Positions 44,601 through 55,729 are shown, counted from the first letter of the stretch. The stretch is DNA of 64,000 nt from Macrosoma leucophasiata (GCA_036365455.1 JAWQUS010000017.1:2914001-2978000); one strand, 5' to 3'. Notes: generated by a model from the sequence alone, not told the origin. Numbers and translations: made by a program.

Positions 44601-45740
44601 GCAGTAAACGTCTTTCGAAATACACAATTCAGGCACGGCGCGGAAAGCGGTGGCGCGTTCGTAGCGTGATAATCTCCCAGAGAAAGATTTACAGGATATT
44701 CTATCCTGTATATCGAAGTGGAGAAAAATTCCTAGTAGTAAAGCGGGCGTAGATAGGGCAAACGCTAGGAAGGAGAAGATTAAAGAAGAATTTGATTTTA
44801 TGGAATTACCCATTAATATTGTACCACACACCAAAAACCCGACTAAAGCAGTTCGTGTGGCGTTCACATAATTTATTCCAATCCGATTGAGATATTTATT
44901 TGCTATTTTACAAGTTCCGTACTTTATCGAGCGTCCGATGGCAGTAATTTTAACGTTTTTAAACTATAAATAGTGACCCGAAATGTGGAATTGTTAGAAT
45001 CGATTTATTAACAGTTGATCATGCAATCGTTGCATGCAAACCTCTTTTTTTGTACGCCCAAATATGATTATTAGTGTTTTGCGAACTTTTAGCATTAATT
45101 GCGTTCAAGTTTCGCATCGGATAAGCGAAATGTATATCTTGTTTTGCATTCAGTTGGGTATTTATGTTTAAATTAATGGACCTTAAAAATGTATGTTTTG
45201 CTTTAAATTTGAATATTTGTAACAGTTACAGTTGTTCGTGGTTATATTCACTGCTATATTTCAAATAATATTAATTTTTATATCCTTAGCTAGTGCTACA
45301 GTTTTGATTTCCGATGTAGAAAGTTCTTGACTGAAGAATAATCGCAGAACTCATGTAAAAAGTTGGTAAATTAGTTATTAATGTAATGTTAATTGTAAAT
45401 AGATATGTTTGTGGGACATCACTATCAAAATATTCAAGAAAATGTTACCCGACTTTCGGGTATGAAAAATAACAGAAAATAACATATGTATTAAGTTTTG
45501 ATTATACTGATCATAATGGTAACCAAATGTAGTTCATGAGCAGGATGGTCGTGACAATATATTAGTATTCGGAAAAACACTTTTTTAATTATATAATTCG
45601 AATATTGTAATGGTATCACTAATTGGGTCTTATTAAAATAATTGTAGTTTTTAAGATTCCGACTTTTTTACGTTACGCTCTATAACAATATATTTTACAC
45701 ATAACTTTTTACACGATCGGCACGCATTTGACCTATATTG
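44601..45740. other. Unassigned stretch
   Basis: No recognised element. A minus-strand open frame at 44565-44867 lacks known motifs. Confidence 0.35.
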
Positions 45741-45744
45741 ATTC

Positions 45745-45963
45745 TAATATAAAAAATAAATAAATAAAATAAATTACGCTTACACTCACAGCCCCACAGT
45801 ATATAAATAAATCTGTGTCGTGGGTGCCGTTGTACATATACAAACACCCAGACCCGAAACAAATATCTGTAGGCCATACAAATATTTGTTCCGGTGCGGG
45901 GATCGAACCCGCGACCCTTCGAATCAAACGGTGGTTCCGCACCGCTGGACTAACCGGGTCGTC
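45745..45963 (-). mobile_element. tRNA-derived SINE, family C, copy 2
   Basis: Minus-strand head GACCCGGTTAGTCCAGCGG, B box GGTTCGATCCC, body with GGGTCTGGGTGTTTGTATATG, AT-rich 3' tail. Nearly identical head to the 53170 copy. Confidence 0.75.
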
Positions 45964-46449
45964 AAATATACCTAATTTAAAATTGTAACGGCCTCATTTT
46001 GTAGGTGGCTGTTTGTCTACGAGATATTAAAAAAGGTAAGGACCTCGGGCTGGAAAATTGTTGGTAATTAATTGATCGATTTTATGCTTAGGTCGTTTTT
46101 AGGGTTCCATGGACTAAAAATCTTTTTAATAAAGACTGCCCCACTTAACGGCCTCAGTAGTCTACTGGTAGTAGACCATTACTGCTACGTTGCAGTCCTT
46201 TGTTCGATGACCGAATCGCTAATGTTAACGATTTTGATTTATTTTATCATTTTGTGCTGTCTGATGATAAAATCAATAGCGGTCATATAAAATCAATAGC
46301 GGGCCCATTAAAACAATATCGATAACACTAATTAAATGAAAGATTATCACTATTGCTTTCATATGCGGTATGTAAAGACAAGAAAGATCAGAGGAACAAC
46401 TTGATATTTGATATTGAAATTATAAAATATGTCGCAATTTACAGTATAA

Positions 46450-46450
46450 T

Positions 46451-46486
<36 letters not shown>

Positions 46487-46734
46487 GCAACCCGTTTTCC
46501 TTGGTCACGGCATCACGCGTGAATGGCTGGACCGATTTGGCTAATAAGTATTGATTTTGAATGATTTTTGGAAGTCCAGGAAATGTTTAAACGGTAAGAA
46601 AATATGAAGAAATTGAAGGGAAATAGTAAAAACCACCATTTCATTTTCCCATACAAATAGTCCGTATCTATCAAACCTTTGTCACATGTCATATTTTCAT
46701 TCTGAGACAATACGAAGTTTGCCGGGTCAGCTAG
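46450..46734 (+). mobile_element. Helitron family H1 with expanded (AT)n
   Basis: A|TCTTTATATATATA start with a long AT run, GCAACCCGTTTTCCTTGGTC, GGAAGTCCAGGAAATG, and GGGTCAGCTAG|T end. Same subtype as 22162. Confidence 0.8.
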
Positions 46735-47397
46735 TTATGCCATAAAAATATGTTTGTTGGTACTGGGGCCCAGATTGACGTTTTTGTTTTTATGTCTGAT
46801 GGTTGACATACAAGCAAACGGGCCACCTGATGGAAAGTGGTCACCGTCGCCTATGAACATTTGCAACACCAGGGGAGTTGCCAAAGCGCTGCCAGCCCTG
46901 AAGGACTCTTTTGACGCCATTTTTGAAGAACCCCATATTGTAGCACCTAGGGAACACCTCAGAGGGAAGTTCGTTCCACAATTTACACGTTCTGGGCAGG
47001 AACGGCAGCACTGCCAGGTGTCCAGTCGGTGAGGGTGGAACTTCTCTCTTCGGCGGGTAGTACGGTGTAGGAAAAGAGACGGTGGCATGTCAAACAGTTC
47101 AGCAGAGCACTCACCATTGTAGAGACGGTACAACACGCACAGACTCCCAATGTCTCTGCGCAGGCTCAGATGTTCGAGCCTGTCGGTAAGTCCTGGATCG
47201 TTAACAATACGAACGGCGCGTTTTTGTAGGGAGTCAAGTGGACCAAGCTGGTATTTGGGGGCTCCCGCCCACAAATGAGAGCAGTATTCCAGATGGGGCC
47301 GCACTTGGGCCTTATAAAGCTGTAGTAGCTGCTCCGATGTGAAATACTGCCTCGCTTTGTTGATTGACGTTGGCATTTTCTTGGCATTTGTTAGCAC
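46735..47397 (-). pseudogene. CR1/jockey-type LINE, C-terminal third and 3' UTR
   Basis: Minus-strand frame encoding YFTSEQLLQLYKAQVRPHLEY, then CSHLWAGAPKYQL, LDSLQKRAVRIVND, LSLRRDIGSLCVLYRLYNGE and FHPHRLDTW: the post-RT connection region of this LINE group. A frameshift after DTWQ scrambles the last segment, which is in frame in the 9128 copy. The 3' UTR has ACCATCAGGTGGCCCGTTTG-like sequence (46800-46840), common in lepidopteran LINEs. 5'-truncated. Confidence 0.8.
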
Positions 47398-47592
47398 GAA
47401 AGATTATCGAGTACATTCGTATTGCGATCATATCGAAGCGTAGGTACACGTAACACGTAAAATTTTTCGAATGTCTAAATAAGCACAATCGCTTGTTTTG
47501 ACATTAAAGTGTAACTCTACTTACATTAGGATGAAATCACAACGTTAAGGTATCGAGCCTTCGATGGAAGACAGAATATGTTTGTGTGCTAC

Positions 47593-47916
47593 CATAGAGC
47601 CACTCGGCCCAACGGTCGCGGCGGCCCGGAGTCCACCAGAGGGGAGCAGCCATAGCGTTTATTACCAATGCAAAACGATCTGTCATTTTTTGCGGGGAAA
47701 AATACGTGTGATACACACTCACACTACAAAAATCGTCTATTACTACGAAACTCACTTCTTGACTTTAACAAAATACATAAACAATTTCACGCACACATTT
47801 AAATATCTGGGCGACAGGCATAGGACCATTTGGTCTTGTACATTGACAGAGGGGAAAGCCTGCATATGGCTACTCCCCTCCGGTCCGCCGCGGCCGGTGG
47901 CCCGTGTTGCTCTATG
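47593..47916. mobile_element. hAT-type MITE, copy 2, 8-bp target-site duplication
   Basis: Termini CATAGAGCCAC and GTTGCTCTATG; flanks TGTGCTAC (47585-47592) and TGTGCTGC (47917-47924), one mismatch. The interior shares CAAAAATCGTCTATTACTACG with copy 1 at 15323. Confidence 0.8.
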
Positions 47917-48320
47917 TGTGCTGCCAAATCGTCGTACTCCTTGATCGTTTACGACGCGATCTCGACAGTTTTTCGAGCTTGGCCTACAGAACCCAGCGCT
48001 AGCAGAAAACGCACCTGTAATATTTTTCTTCATTGACTTTACAAATTATCACGGCACGTTATGGCTGGCTGTTTGTCAATCGCAGATTAAAAAGGTCCGT
48101 AAGGACCTTGGACCGACAGTGTATATTTAATTAATTGGTTAATTAAAGGACATTTTCATATTAATAAGTCCTTGCCCTTATTCGTAATGGCGGCTTTATT
48201 TTCTGTGAGCTTTCCTCGAGTATATTTTTGTTGTTTTATCAAATTTGTTGATTTATTGTCGTAAATGTAATCATAATTAGTATTTTGAACGTGAGAGTTT
48301 GAGTAGTTATATATTACAAA

Positions 48321-48508
48321 CTAGCTGTTGCTCGCGGCTTTGCCCGCGTGGATGTCGTTTTATAAATATGTTTTTCCTGAATTTTATTTGCTATAAACCT
48401 CACGGAGCCCAAGACCTTTCCAACGAATGCAAAACCGTGGAAATCGGTTCTTGCGCTCTGGAGTTATAGCGTCAGGAAGGAAAACCCGACTTATTTTTAT
48501 ATTATAGA
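48321..48508 (-). mobile_element. Helitron family H2
   Basis: Minus-strand A|TCTATAATATAAAAATAAGTC start, GGGTTTTCCTTCCTGACGC, ACGGTTTTGCATTCGTTGG, and a GC-rich stem then GAGCAACAGCTAG|T. Matches 56051-56228 in inverse orientation. Confidence 0.8.
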
Positions 48509-48954
48509 TAAATAACATGTTACAAAACGTCTCATTTCGTAATAATAGCGTATCATATCGATTCCAAAAATGTAGAAGGATAGTTAGCAATTATGATATA
48601 TCTAAGTCCAAAAAGGGGATGAGTAGGGTATACGTATATACCCTATATACCCACATATGAGTAGAGTTGTACAAAATTAAAACATAAATTTGAAAGTAAA
48701 CACTCTTATAAAAGAAATTGTGATATTTGCGACGTATTTACCCATGACCGGAAACGGGATATCACGAATATACATAAGCTAGTTTTTTTCTTCTATGGCA
48801 ATCGTCCTAATTCATTTCTGCCAGCATCACGTTTGATAGGTAGCTTTTAGATCTTTGGTACATCATAAAACTTGCAATGGTAACTTTAACAGATCTTGTG
48901 TTAAAATATTATGAGCTAGTTAGGAAATATGACTCCAGAAACAATACAATCCTT

Positions 48955-49395
48955 GTTTTTTTATATTATTTCGCATTAATACATGCTTGTGAAATATACT
49001 TTATTTTTAAAGAAAAATGGAAAGAAAAATTTGACTTCAGGCGAGACTCGAACTCGCGACCTACTGGGAATCTAGTCCAGCCGCTCTTCCAATTGAGCTA
49101 CTGAAGCCCTGCCCGATTTGTCAAATCTTTCCTTCACATCTATTGCATTGCTTTATGGTAGCAGCAGCGCCATCTATTACCAACTATGCTAGTTAGGCAA
49201 CCGATATAATAGACTTCAGTTTATTGAATATCGTAAAGAAGTCGCTTTTACCCTTAATAATTGTTTTTTTTATATTATTTCGCATTAACACATGCTTGTG
49301 AAATATATTTTATTTTTAAAGAAAAATGGAAAGAAAGTTCGAGTTCGAGTCTCGCCTGAAATCAAATTTTTCTTTCCATTTTTCTTTAAAAATAA
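48955..49395. mobile_element. T1 element, copy 4, with 12-bp target-site duplication
   Basis: 441 bp between perfect AATACAATCCTT repeats (48943-48954, 49396-49407). An inverted unit with head at about 49034-49108 and complete body is followed by a second inverted terminus, then a short direct fragment with only the T-arm end (49337-49363) and the tail. It begins with the inverted terminus and ends with the direct terminus, like the others. Confidence 0.85.
49034..49108 (-). tRNA. tRNA-like module (T1), inverted
   Basis: Same module with GGCTTCA acceptor variant; D- and T-arms intact. Confidence 0.5.
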
Positions 49396-49467
49396 AATAC
49401 AATCCTTATTTCATGCCATTTTGAAGTGTTGGTATGTTTCGTTACATACATAAAAGTCAGTTAGCAA

Positions 49468-51085
49468 AACTGGCGCTGACACACGGCTTATGATACCGGG
49501 TAACTAACATCGCGTTATTTATGCGTCGAATACGCGATTTATTTGTCGAATCGCCGTGAATCTGACGAATAACAGCCGCGACGCGTATGGATATATGGCG
49601 CTGTTAGCCGCATTTATTGCACGTGTAAATAAATGTAAGTTTAGGTGTTTTGAGTTAGAGATACACTTTTGAAACTGTTAGGTAACGTATCAACAAAGTG
49701 AAGGTTACGAAATGGTTTGTGAAATTTATTGAGAAAGTCAGCCAGTAATATATTCCAATTAACACCACACGGATTTCTGTGTAAAATATTATTATTATAA
49801 CGTTTCAACTTTATAAACTCCTTTTCTTTACATTTAAAATCTTGTTTATTACAAGGCACCTTTCTTGAGCAAAGCATAACATGGAGATGGCGTGAAGATG
49901 GGAATCAGAATGCGCGGACACATTAGCAGACATATAAATAAGTAAGGAATTAAGACACAAGCAATGTCATCTTTGTGTAACGTTAATAAGATATTTGTTG
50001 TTACATTTCGTCATACAGAAGTCAACGTAAAAGAAAAAATGGCGGATGATGCCGGGAAACTAACATTGCGTTATTTAATCGCCGAATACGCGATTTATTC
50101 GTCGAGTCGCCATGAATCTGACGAATAAACCCGCAACGCTATATTGTACCCGTAAATAAATGTATGCTTACGTATTTTGAGTTAGAGATACTCTTTAGAA
50201 ACTGTTAGGTATTGTGTCAATAATGAGGAATAATCTGTATGACTCTGATCTTGACTGATATTTATGACATAGCTCGAAGAACTGACGGCCGTTGGGGCAG
50301 GAGAGTTCTTGAGTGGCGACCGCGTACCGGAAAACGAAGCAGACACGCCTCCCAAAAGATGGGCAGACGATCTGGTGAAGGTCGCGGGCAATCGCTGGAT
50401 TAGGGCGGCCCAGGACCGTTCGTTGTGGTAATGTTTGGGGAGGATTTGGTCAGCATCTTAATCTTAATGAAAATTTGTTGGGAAAGTCGGCCAGTAACAT
50501 GTTCTTATTGAAGACTTACGTGATTTTGGGAGAATTATTTTCGAGTTGTCGACAAAACTAGTTAGGAAATAAGGCACAAAAATTGTCCAGTAAGCAAAAC
50601 TATCGCTGACATACGACCAATGATACAGAGCAAAGAGTTATTTATGTGTCGACTAAGCGATTTATTCGTCGAATCGCCATATATGGCTCTGTTAGCTACG
50701 TTTATTGCACGTGGAAAAAATGTAAGCTTAGGCGTTGTGAGTGAATGGTACACTTCTGAAATGTATGCGTCACGAGATAAAGACAAATTTATGATTGAGA
50801 ATTATGGGTAATCTATGTAACTCGCCAGTCGAGTTACCTCTGTGGAACCATTGCTGTATAGTTGCTAACCAACCAGCATACAAAAAAAACCTTAAACATA
50901 TTCGCAGAGTATGGTATTTTTAAATTACTTTTCGGCTAATACTTGAACTTTATAGTGCATTACCTAATCTGATAATGCGGTGGTGCATACGCCATAGCGC
51001 GTGTAGTAAGGATTTTGGATTAGGGTTATGTATGCGACAAATACGCGATTTAGTCGTAGAATCATCATGAATCTGACGAGCCATC
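49468..51085. repeat. Local array of four diverged direct repeats
   Basis: A block with CGTCGAATACGCGATTTATT, GTCGAATCGCC, GAATCTGACGAATAA, GTTAGC, TTATTGCACGTG, AATAAATGTAAG and GAGTTAGAGATACACTTT begins near 49468, recurs near 50040 and 50590, and persists as a shorter piece near 51030, each roughly 450-570 bp apart. Copies vary in completeness. An RTE fragment interrupts the interval between copies 2 and 3. No terminal repeats, not an identified transposon. Confidence 0.75.
50262..50450 (+). pseudogene. RTE-clade LINE C-terminal fragment
   Basis: GACGGCCGTTGGGGCAGGAG, GAGTGGCGACCGCGTACCGG and GTGAAGGTCGCGGGCAATCG match the 3176 copy. Frameshifted and with deletions. Confidence 0.75.
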
Positions 51086-51218
51086 GGGTATATAACGATT
51101 CATCGTTCCTTTCACAAATGCAAGCCGATTCGTAAGACTCCTGATTTTTTATTTATTATTCCATTACAGCAATTCATAAAAGTCATGAGTTCTTATTCAC
51201 TATTTCCATATATAACGT

Positions 51219-51513
51219 AACAACATGTCTGTAATCCTCGAAGGGGTAGGCAGAGGTTTTATGCATTCAAGCACACATGCAAACACCTACGATTCGCCGG
51301 TCACGTTTTGTCCCATGTTACAGGTGGCGAGCCTGTTGACATCTCCGGGCACATTACCAAGCTCCGAGGTACTTAAAAACTTCCAGAAAATGGAAAAATC
51401 CCAATGGAACCAGAGATGAAGGCTTTCACACCTTTATTTCTGAAAGCCCCCGATCTGGGAATCGAACCCCAGCGTAGCAGTAATGGCCTAATACCACTAG
51501 ACTACTGAGTCTG
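51219..51513 (-). mobile_element. SINE family B
   Basis: Minus-strand copy with tail (TCTGTAATCCTCGAAGGGG), body and a decayed tRNA-like head missing part of the B box region. Confidence 0.7.
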
Positions 51514-51927
51514 ACTTCCATATATAATTATTATATTAGCCGACCATACAACACTCGCACCTAAAGTAAGAAAACATCAATTATAAACCAAAAGTGTTAG
51601 TGAATTTGGCCAAGTGCCGATGTATTACACTGATAAATACGAGAAACAAAACATTGTAGCAGTTTCTGAGCCAAAAACTTAGTGCAACTAAAACATATGT
51701 GTTTAAAAGTTTATAAACAAATAAATAAACAAGCCGACGCGTTCCTTATTGCATGCGGGCTTGACCTGTCACCTGTGACGTGCAATGATTTGTGTATGGA
51801 ACAGGTTGCGCTTTAACTTGTATTAATAAGAAGCGTTTATAAATTACTAAGGAAGGTGTTTTTTAAAGGGTTTTTGTGTAATGAATGAGGCATTCGAGCA
51901 TGCAGTTCGCATGGATGTTATGTGATC

Positions 51928-52170
51928 TACTGGTGGTACAGCTCCAGTGACGGAGCTCGCGGGCGTAGGCACCATCGCATTACCTTATATACTTGCCGCT
52001 AAATGGTAGTGTTCTGTACTATCGTGTTTCGGTCAGGTGTCAGGTAATATACGGCCCCGTAATTTCCGGCACAGAGGCATAACACCTTAAGCCTCAGTAG
52101 TGGTAATGCATCTGCATTTTGACTTTGGTCTTTTAGTGGGTTGTCTATAAGCTGCAGTCATCACTTAACA
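51928..52170 (+). mobile_element. Family A retroposon, 3' end replaced
   Basis: From ACTGGTGGTACAGCTCCAG to CTGCAGTCATCACTTAACA, then fused directly to a 5S-SINE fragment. A short reversed family A piece lies just upstream (51890-51925). Confidence 0.7.
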
Positions 52171-52252
52171 ACGCGCATTTAATTTGCCACTGCTTCACCG
52201 AGTAGATCGCTTATGATCTACACCAGCCGCCGAGCTATGTGCGCTTCATTAA
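52171..52252 (-). mobile_element. 5S-derived SINE, terminal fragment
   Basis: ACGCGCATTTAATTTGCCACT then CGAGTAGATCGCTTATGATC and CACCAGCCGCCGAGC: the 5' head end with the 5S core deleted. Confidence 0.6.
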
Positions 52253-52259
52253 GGTGCAT

Positions 52260-52712
52260 ACTTGTGCCAAATTTTAAGTCTCTAGTACCCATAGTTTTAG
52301 CGCTAAACCGCGGACGGACAGACAGACAGACGGACATGACGAAACTGTAAGTTGTTAACTACGGACCCCTTAAAAACTTGAAACCTACATTATAAACCGA
52401 AAATTTTGGTTTGAGTAATACATCCTTACTTTCAATATAACAACATTAATCTTAGTTACATTTCAGACATGGAATAATTCTCGAAATCCTATTCGTTTTG
52501 TCAAACATTATTACAATAGATTTCTTGAAGAATGAAAGATTTTTGCAATTCGATGCGAACACAGCTCTCGGGGTATTGTGGGTCTTGCACTGGCGTTTTG
52601 ATTCAGGGGTTAGAATAAGGTTGAACTAGTGCTTCTGTGAAATCTTTATTGAGAACAGCGTATATAGTATTTTTACTGAATTTGTGTTTTATGTGAATAA
52701 ATTTTAAATAAG
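52260..52712. other. Unassigned, with a (CAGA)n repeat remnant
   Basis: 52250-52340 ends in a GACAGACAGACGGAC tract of the type seen at 4801 and 6356. Nothing else recognised. Confidence 0.3.
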
Positions 52713-52713
52713 C

Positions 52714-53060
52714 ATATAATAATAATAATAATGGCAACCCATTATACGTCCCACTGCTGGGCACGAGTCTCTCCCCTTTTTAGGGGGAGGCCTGGAGCTT
52801 ACTCCACCACGCTGCTCCAATGCGGATTGGTGGAGATATCGGATGTTTTTAAACCACCCATAAGGCCTCCGACAAGGTTCAATGACTGCTATCTATCGAC
52901 AGCAACCGGGACCGACGGCTTAACGTGCCCTCCGAAGCACGGAAACGCGCATTTTAGTTTGCCACTAGCGGTCACCCATCACACACTCGACCGCGCCCGT
53001 AATACTTAACCGAGTAGATCGCTTACGATCTACACCAGCCGCGGGGCCATGCGCGCTTCA
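52714..53060 (-). mobile_element. 5S-derived SINE, copy 3
   Basis: Ends in an ATT-repeat tail at the low-coordinate side (52714-52731). Body TCTCTCCCCTTTTTAGGGGG, box C GCGGTCACCCATCAC, box A region CGACCGCGCCCGTAATACTT. Same layout as 22862. Confidence 0.75.
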
Positions 53061-53169
53061 ATAATAAACATATACCTAATTCTCGTTAATGTTAAGGGAA
53101 TGTCGTAGCTTACATATAAAACATATTAAACAGACACAACAAACACATTTGATTGGTCAACAAATGGAT

Positions 53170-53393
53170 TTAAAAAAAAATAAAAAATAAAATACGCTTA
53201 CACTCACAGCCCCACAGTAGGTATAAACCTGTGTCGTGGGTGCCGTTGTACACATACAACACATACACAAACACCCAGACCCGAAACAAATATCTGTAGG
53301 CCATACAAATATTTGTTCCGGTGCGGGGATCGAACCCGCGACCCTTCGAATCAAACGGTGGTTTCGCACCGCTGGACTAACCGGGTCGTCGGA
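53170..53393 (-). mobile_element. tRNA-derived SINE, family C, copy 3
   Basis: Full head with A and B boxes (CCGGTTAGTCCAGCGGTGCG, GGTTCGATCCC), body and an A/T-rich tail at the low-coordinate end. Confidence 0.75.
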
Positions 53394-53479
53394 TGAAACT
53401 TGTTATTTTTTTCTATAATTTGACAGCTGTGAACATATTTTATTTGATAGGCAATACATACAAGACGTATTTGTTTATG

Positions 53480-53836
53480 TATGAAATTTGATAAAAACAA
53501 TGTTTCATTCAGTAAACATATAGGTGAAGTTCGACCTAGATTCGGCTCCTCTACTATCTATCTACTTGTTTTTCAATCCTTCGACATCAAAAATAGAAGC
53601 ATGAACTTACATTATATAAGCAAAAAGAATAATGAAAATGATACTGAAAGCTTGAAATTGAAACCCATTCTTCACCTCAACACAATATCTACAAAATGTT
53701 TAGAATGAAGAATTCAACACTTAAGTTGTCCCACCGCGAACGTGTTCGCAATTTGTCACCACTCGTGAACATAGTTTTATTTCAATAAGTGAGTGTATAG
53801 TTTATACTCGTAGCCGAGATGCGATATTTGGATTTA
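53480..53836. other. Unassigned, with an early copy of the 54858/56309 block
   Basis: ATGAAGAATTCAACACTTAAG and AATTTGTCACCACTCG resemble the start of the duplicated block at 54858. No gene recognised. Confidence 0.4.
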
Positions 53837-54348
53837 AGGCTCCCCCACACAGGAGCGTTATTATAGGTGGATAATATCGCATGCGTTACTGCGATATCTG
53901 TTTTCGGTACATTTTGTGTTAGGATGGTCTATAATAGGACGTTGCTTTTCTCCGTCCTGCGATATTCCGATATGAGTTCTAGAATATTTTGTATCACAAC
54001 GCAAATGATAATAACGCGATAATAACGTTAGTACTTGTAGGACGTTTGGTTCTATCGACAGTTTGAGAGTGGTTACATGACTGTATGAGTGTCCTAAAAA
54101 CGTTTCTATAATATGGATATCATATCATCAGATGAAGAATGCTTATTACTAACAGTAGCAATGGACGATACTAGCATACTTGAGAGAGATGGTATAATAG
54201 AGCCGTCGCGGCGCGGCGCTCTCTCGTAAGAAATATCGGACGATAAAAACGCAGCTGTGTGCAAGGAATGTAAAAGGAATCGGGACGCATTATCGCAATA
54301 CCGCATGCAATATTATCGAGCTATATAACGCGCCTGTGTGGGGAGCCT
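53837..54348. mobile_element. PIF/Harbinger DNA transposon remnant with TTA target-site duplication
   Basis: Terminal inverted repeats AGGCTCCCCCACACAGG and CCTGTGTGGGGAGCCT, with subterminal AATATCGCATGCG/CGCATGCAATATT. Flanking TTA at 53834-53836 and 54349-54351, the 3-bp TTA/TAA duplication of Harbinger elements. Inside, ATG near 54113 begins a short acidic reading MDIISSDDECLLLTVAMDD, reminiscent of the Harbinger nuclease N-terminus, ending at a stop near 54227. Non-autonomous. Confidence 0.8.
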
Positions 54349-54857
54349 TTAATCGAGCTCGTCGGATTAAACATGGGAGATACCTTACACCTTGTTGAGT
54401 GTTTAATTTATTAAACTATTTAATTCAGTAAGTAAATTCCTTCACTAAATTACAAGTACACGCAGAAGTCGCGGGCAAAGGCTAGTACAAAATAAAATAA
54501 ATCAATAAAAAAACAAATGAATTGCAAATAAAACGTAACTTCACGCCTGAATCACTGAAGGGTTAATTGTATCATATGTGTTCATACAAATAAAATGACT
54601 TATCTAGTTTAAATGGAATATAGTAGTACATACCTATGTCATGCTAAGGGAATTACTAGTATCTCACGCATCCGAAGTGATGAACATTTTTAACTTGGAA
54701 AAAAACATTTACTATTTTTTTTAATTTCAACTGTTTAGTTTCGATAGTACTGAAGGCAAATCGTTCTTTCTCGAGAAAACAACCACCAAAATTTCAACCT
54801 CTATAAGAAATGTAAATGAAAGTCTAAAACTTAAAACAATTTATCTTCATCGAAACC

Positions 54858-55075
54858 ATGCGCAAGCTTTAAATGAAGAATTCAACATTAAAGTTGTTTC
54901 AAAACGTGCTCACAGTTTGTCACCTCGCCGCAAATAGGCGTAAATTGGTCCGATTCGAAGTTGCGGCGAAGTTTCTAAGCGTGTTAGGTGAACTGGCCTT
55001 TTGGCAATGAGCACCGTTTATTTGATTACTCGTACACCGCTCGCAATATTAAAGTGCAATAATGTTATTAAAGGA
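54858..55075. repeat. Conserved local duplication, copy 1 (partner 56309-56520)
   Basis: About 215 bp shared with few changes: GAAGAATTCAACATTAAAGTT, CAAAACGTGCTCAC, GTTTGTCACCTCGCCGCAAA, TAGGCGTAAATTGGTC, GATTCGAAGTTGCGGCGAAG, TTTCTAAGCGTGTTAGGTG and AACTGGCCTTTTGGCAATGA. Flanks are not similar. Confidence 0.85.
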
Positions 55076-55320
55076 GGAATAGTCTGGCTTAATTTGTTGT
55101 ATGTGAAGTGGATTATAATGACGTATTTTACGCGGACATGTGAAAAAAAAAGTATTTCTTATAAAAAACGTATTTTGATTACAATCGTTTTGTTCTATTT
55201 ATTTCTCACAATAACACATGCGAGTGAATTTTAGAAATTAAAGAAAAAACTGGCTGGACTGTTTATCCTGAGGTCGCAGGTTCGATTCCAGCCCGAAGTC
55301 ATATTTATCTTTCAGTTTTT

Positions 55321-55507
55321 GACGTGACAACGTCTTAAATTAGGTTGCGGCTCGGAGTCACTCATGAAAAAGTGTAACGCCCGGTAACGTAACGATGAGT
55401 CACCGAACGAGAGAGAGGCCTGCCGGACCGGCGAATGCCTTTCTACCGAGAAAAAGACGTTGTCACGTAAAATCTTCGCCCGTAAAACCGACTTTATAGG
55501 CAACCAG
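55321..55507. mobile_element. 187-bp repeat, copy 2
   Basis: Same 187 bp as 23324-23510 apart from one base; inserted in the T-rich tail of a T2 unit. CAGTTTTT occurs on both sides (55313-55320, 55505-55512) but CCAG may belong to the element. Confidence 0.85.
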
Positions 55508-55729
55508 TTTTTTTTTCTTTAATTTCTAAAATTCACTCGCATGTGTTATTGCGAAAAATAAATAGTACAATTATTAAGGGAACAGCGACATCTTAACGAT
55601 ATTGTGTAAACTGCAAAGTCTATCATATCGGTTGTATAATTATTAATAAGTTATCAATGGATGTCGTTCACCAACCCTATATCAATTAAAAATCAAAAAG
55701 GGAAAGCAAAATTTGACGCATCGGTGTGG

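Noticed and set aside
47752..48033. 93-residue minus-strand frame over the hAT MITE
   Set aside because: Not a transposase; it covers the MITE terminus and flank only.
53481..53708. 75-residue open frame with MKFDKNNVSF start
   Set aside because: AT-rich, no recognisable domain, no splice or promoter context.
54113..54306. Independent host gene inside the Harbinger remnant
   Set aside because: The frame begins and ends within the TIR-bounded element and resembles a transposon nuclease start.
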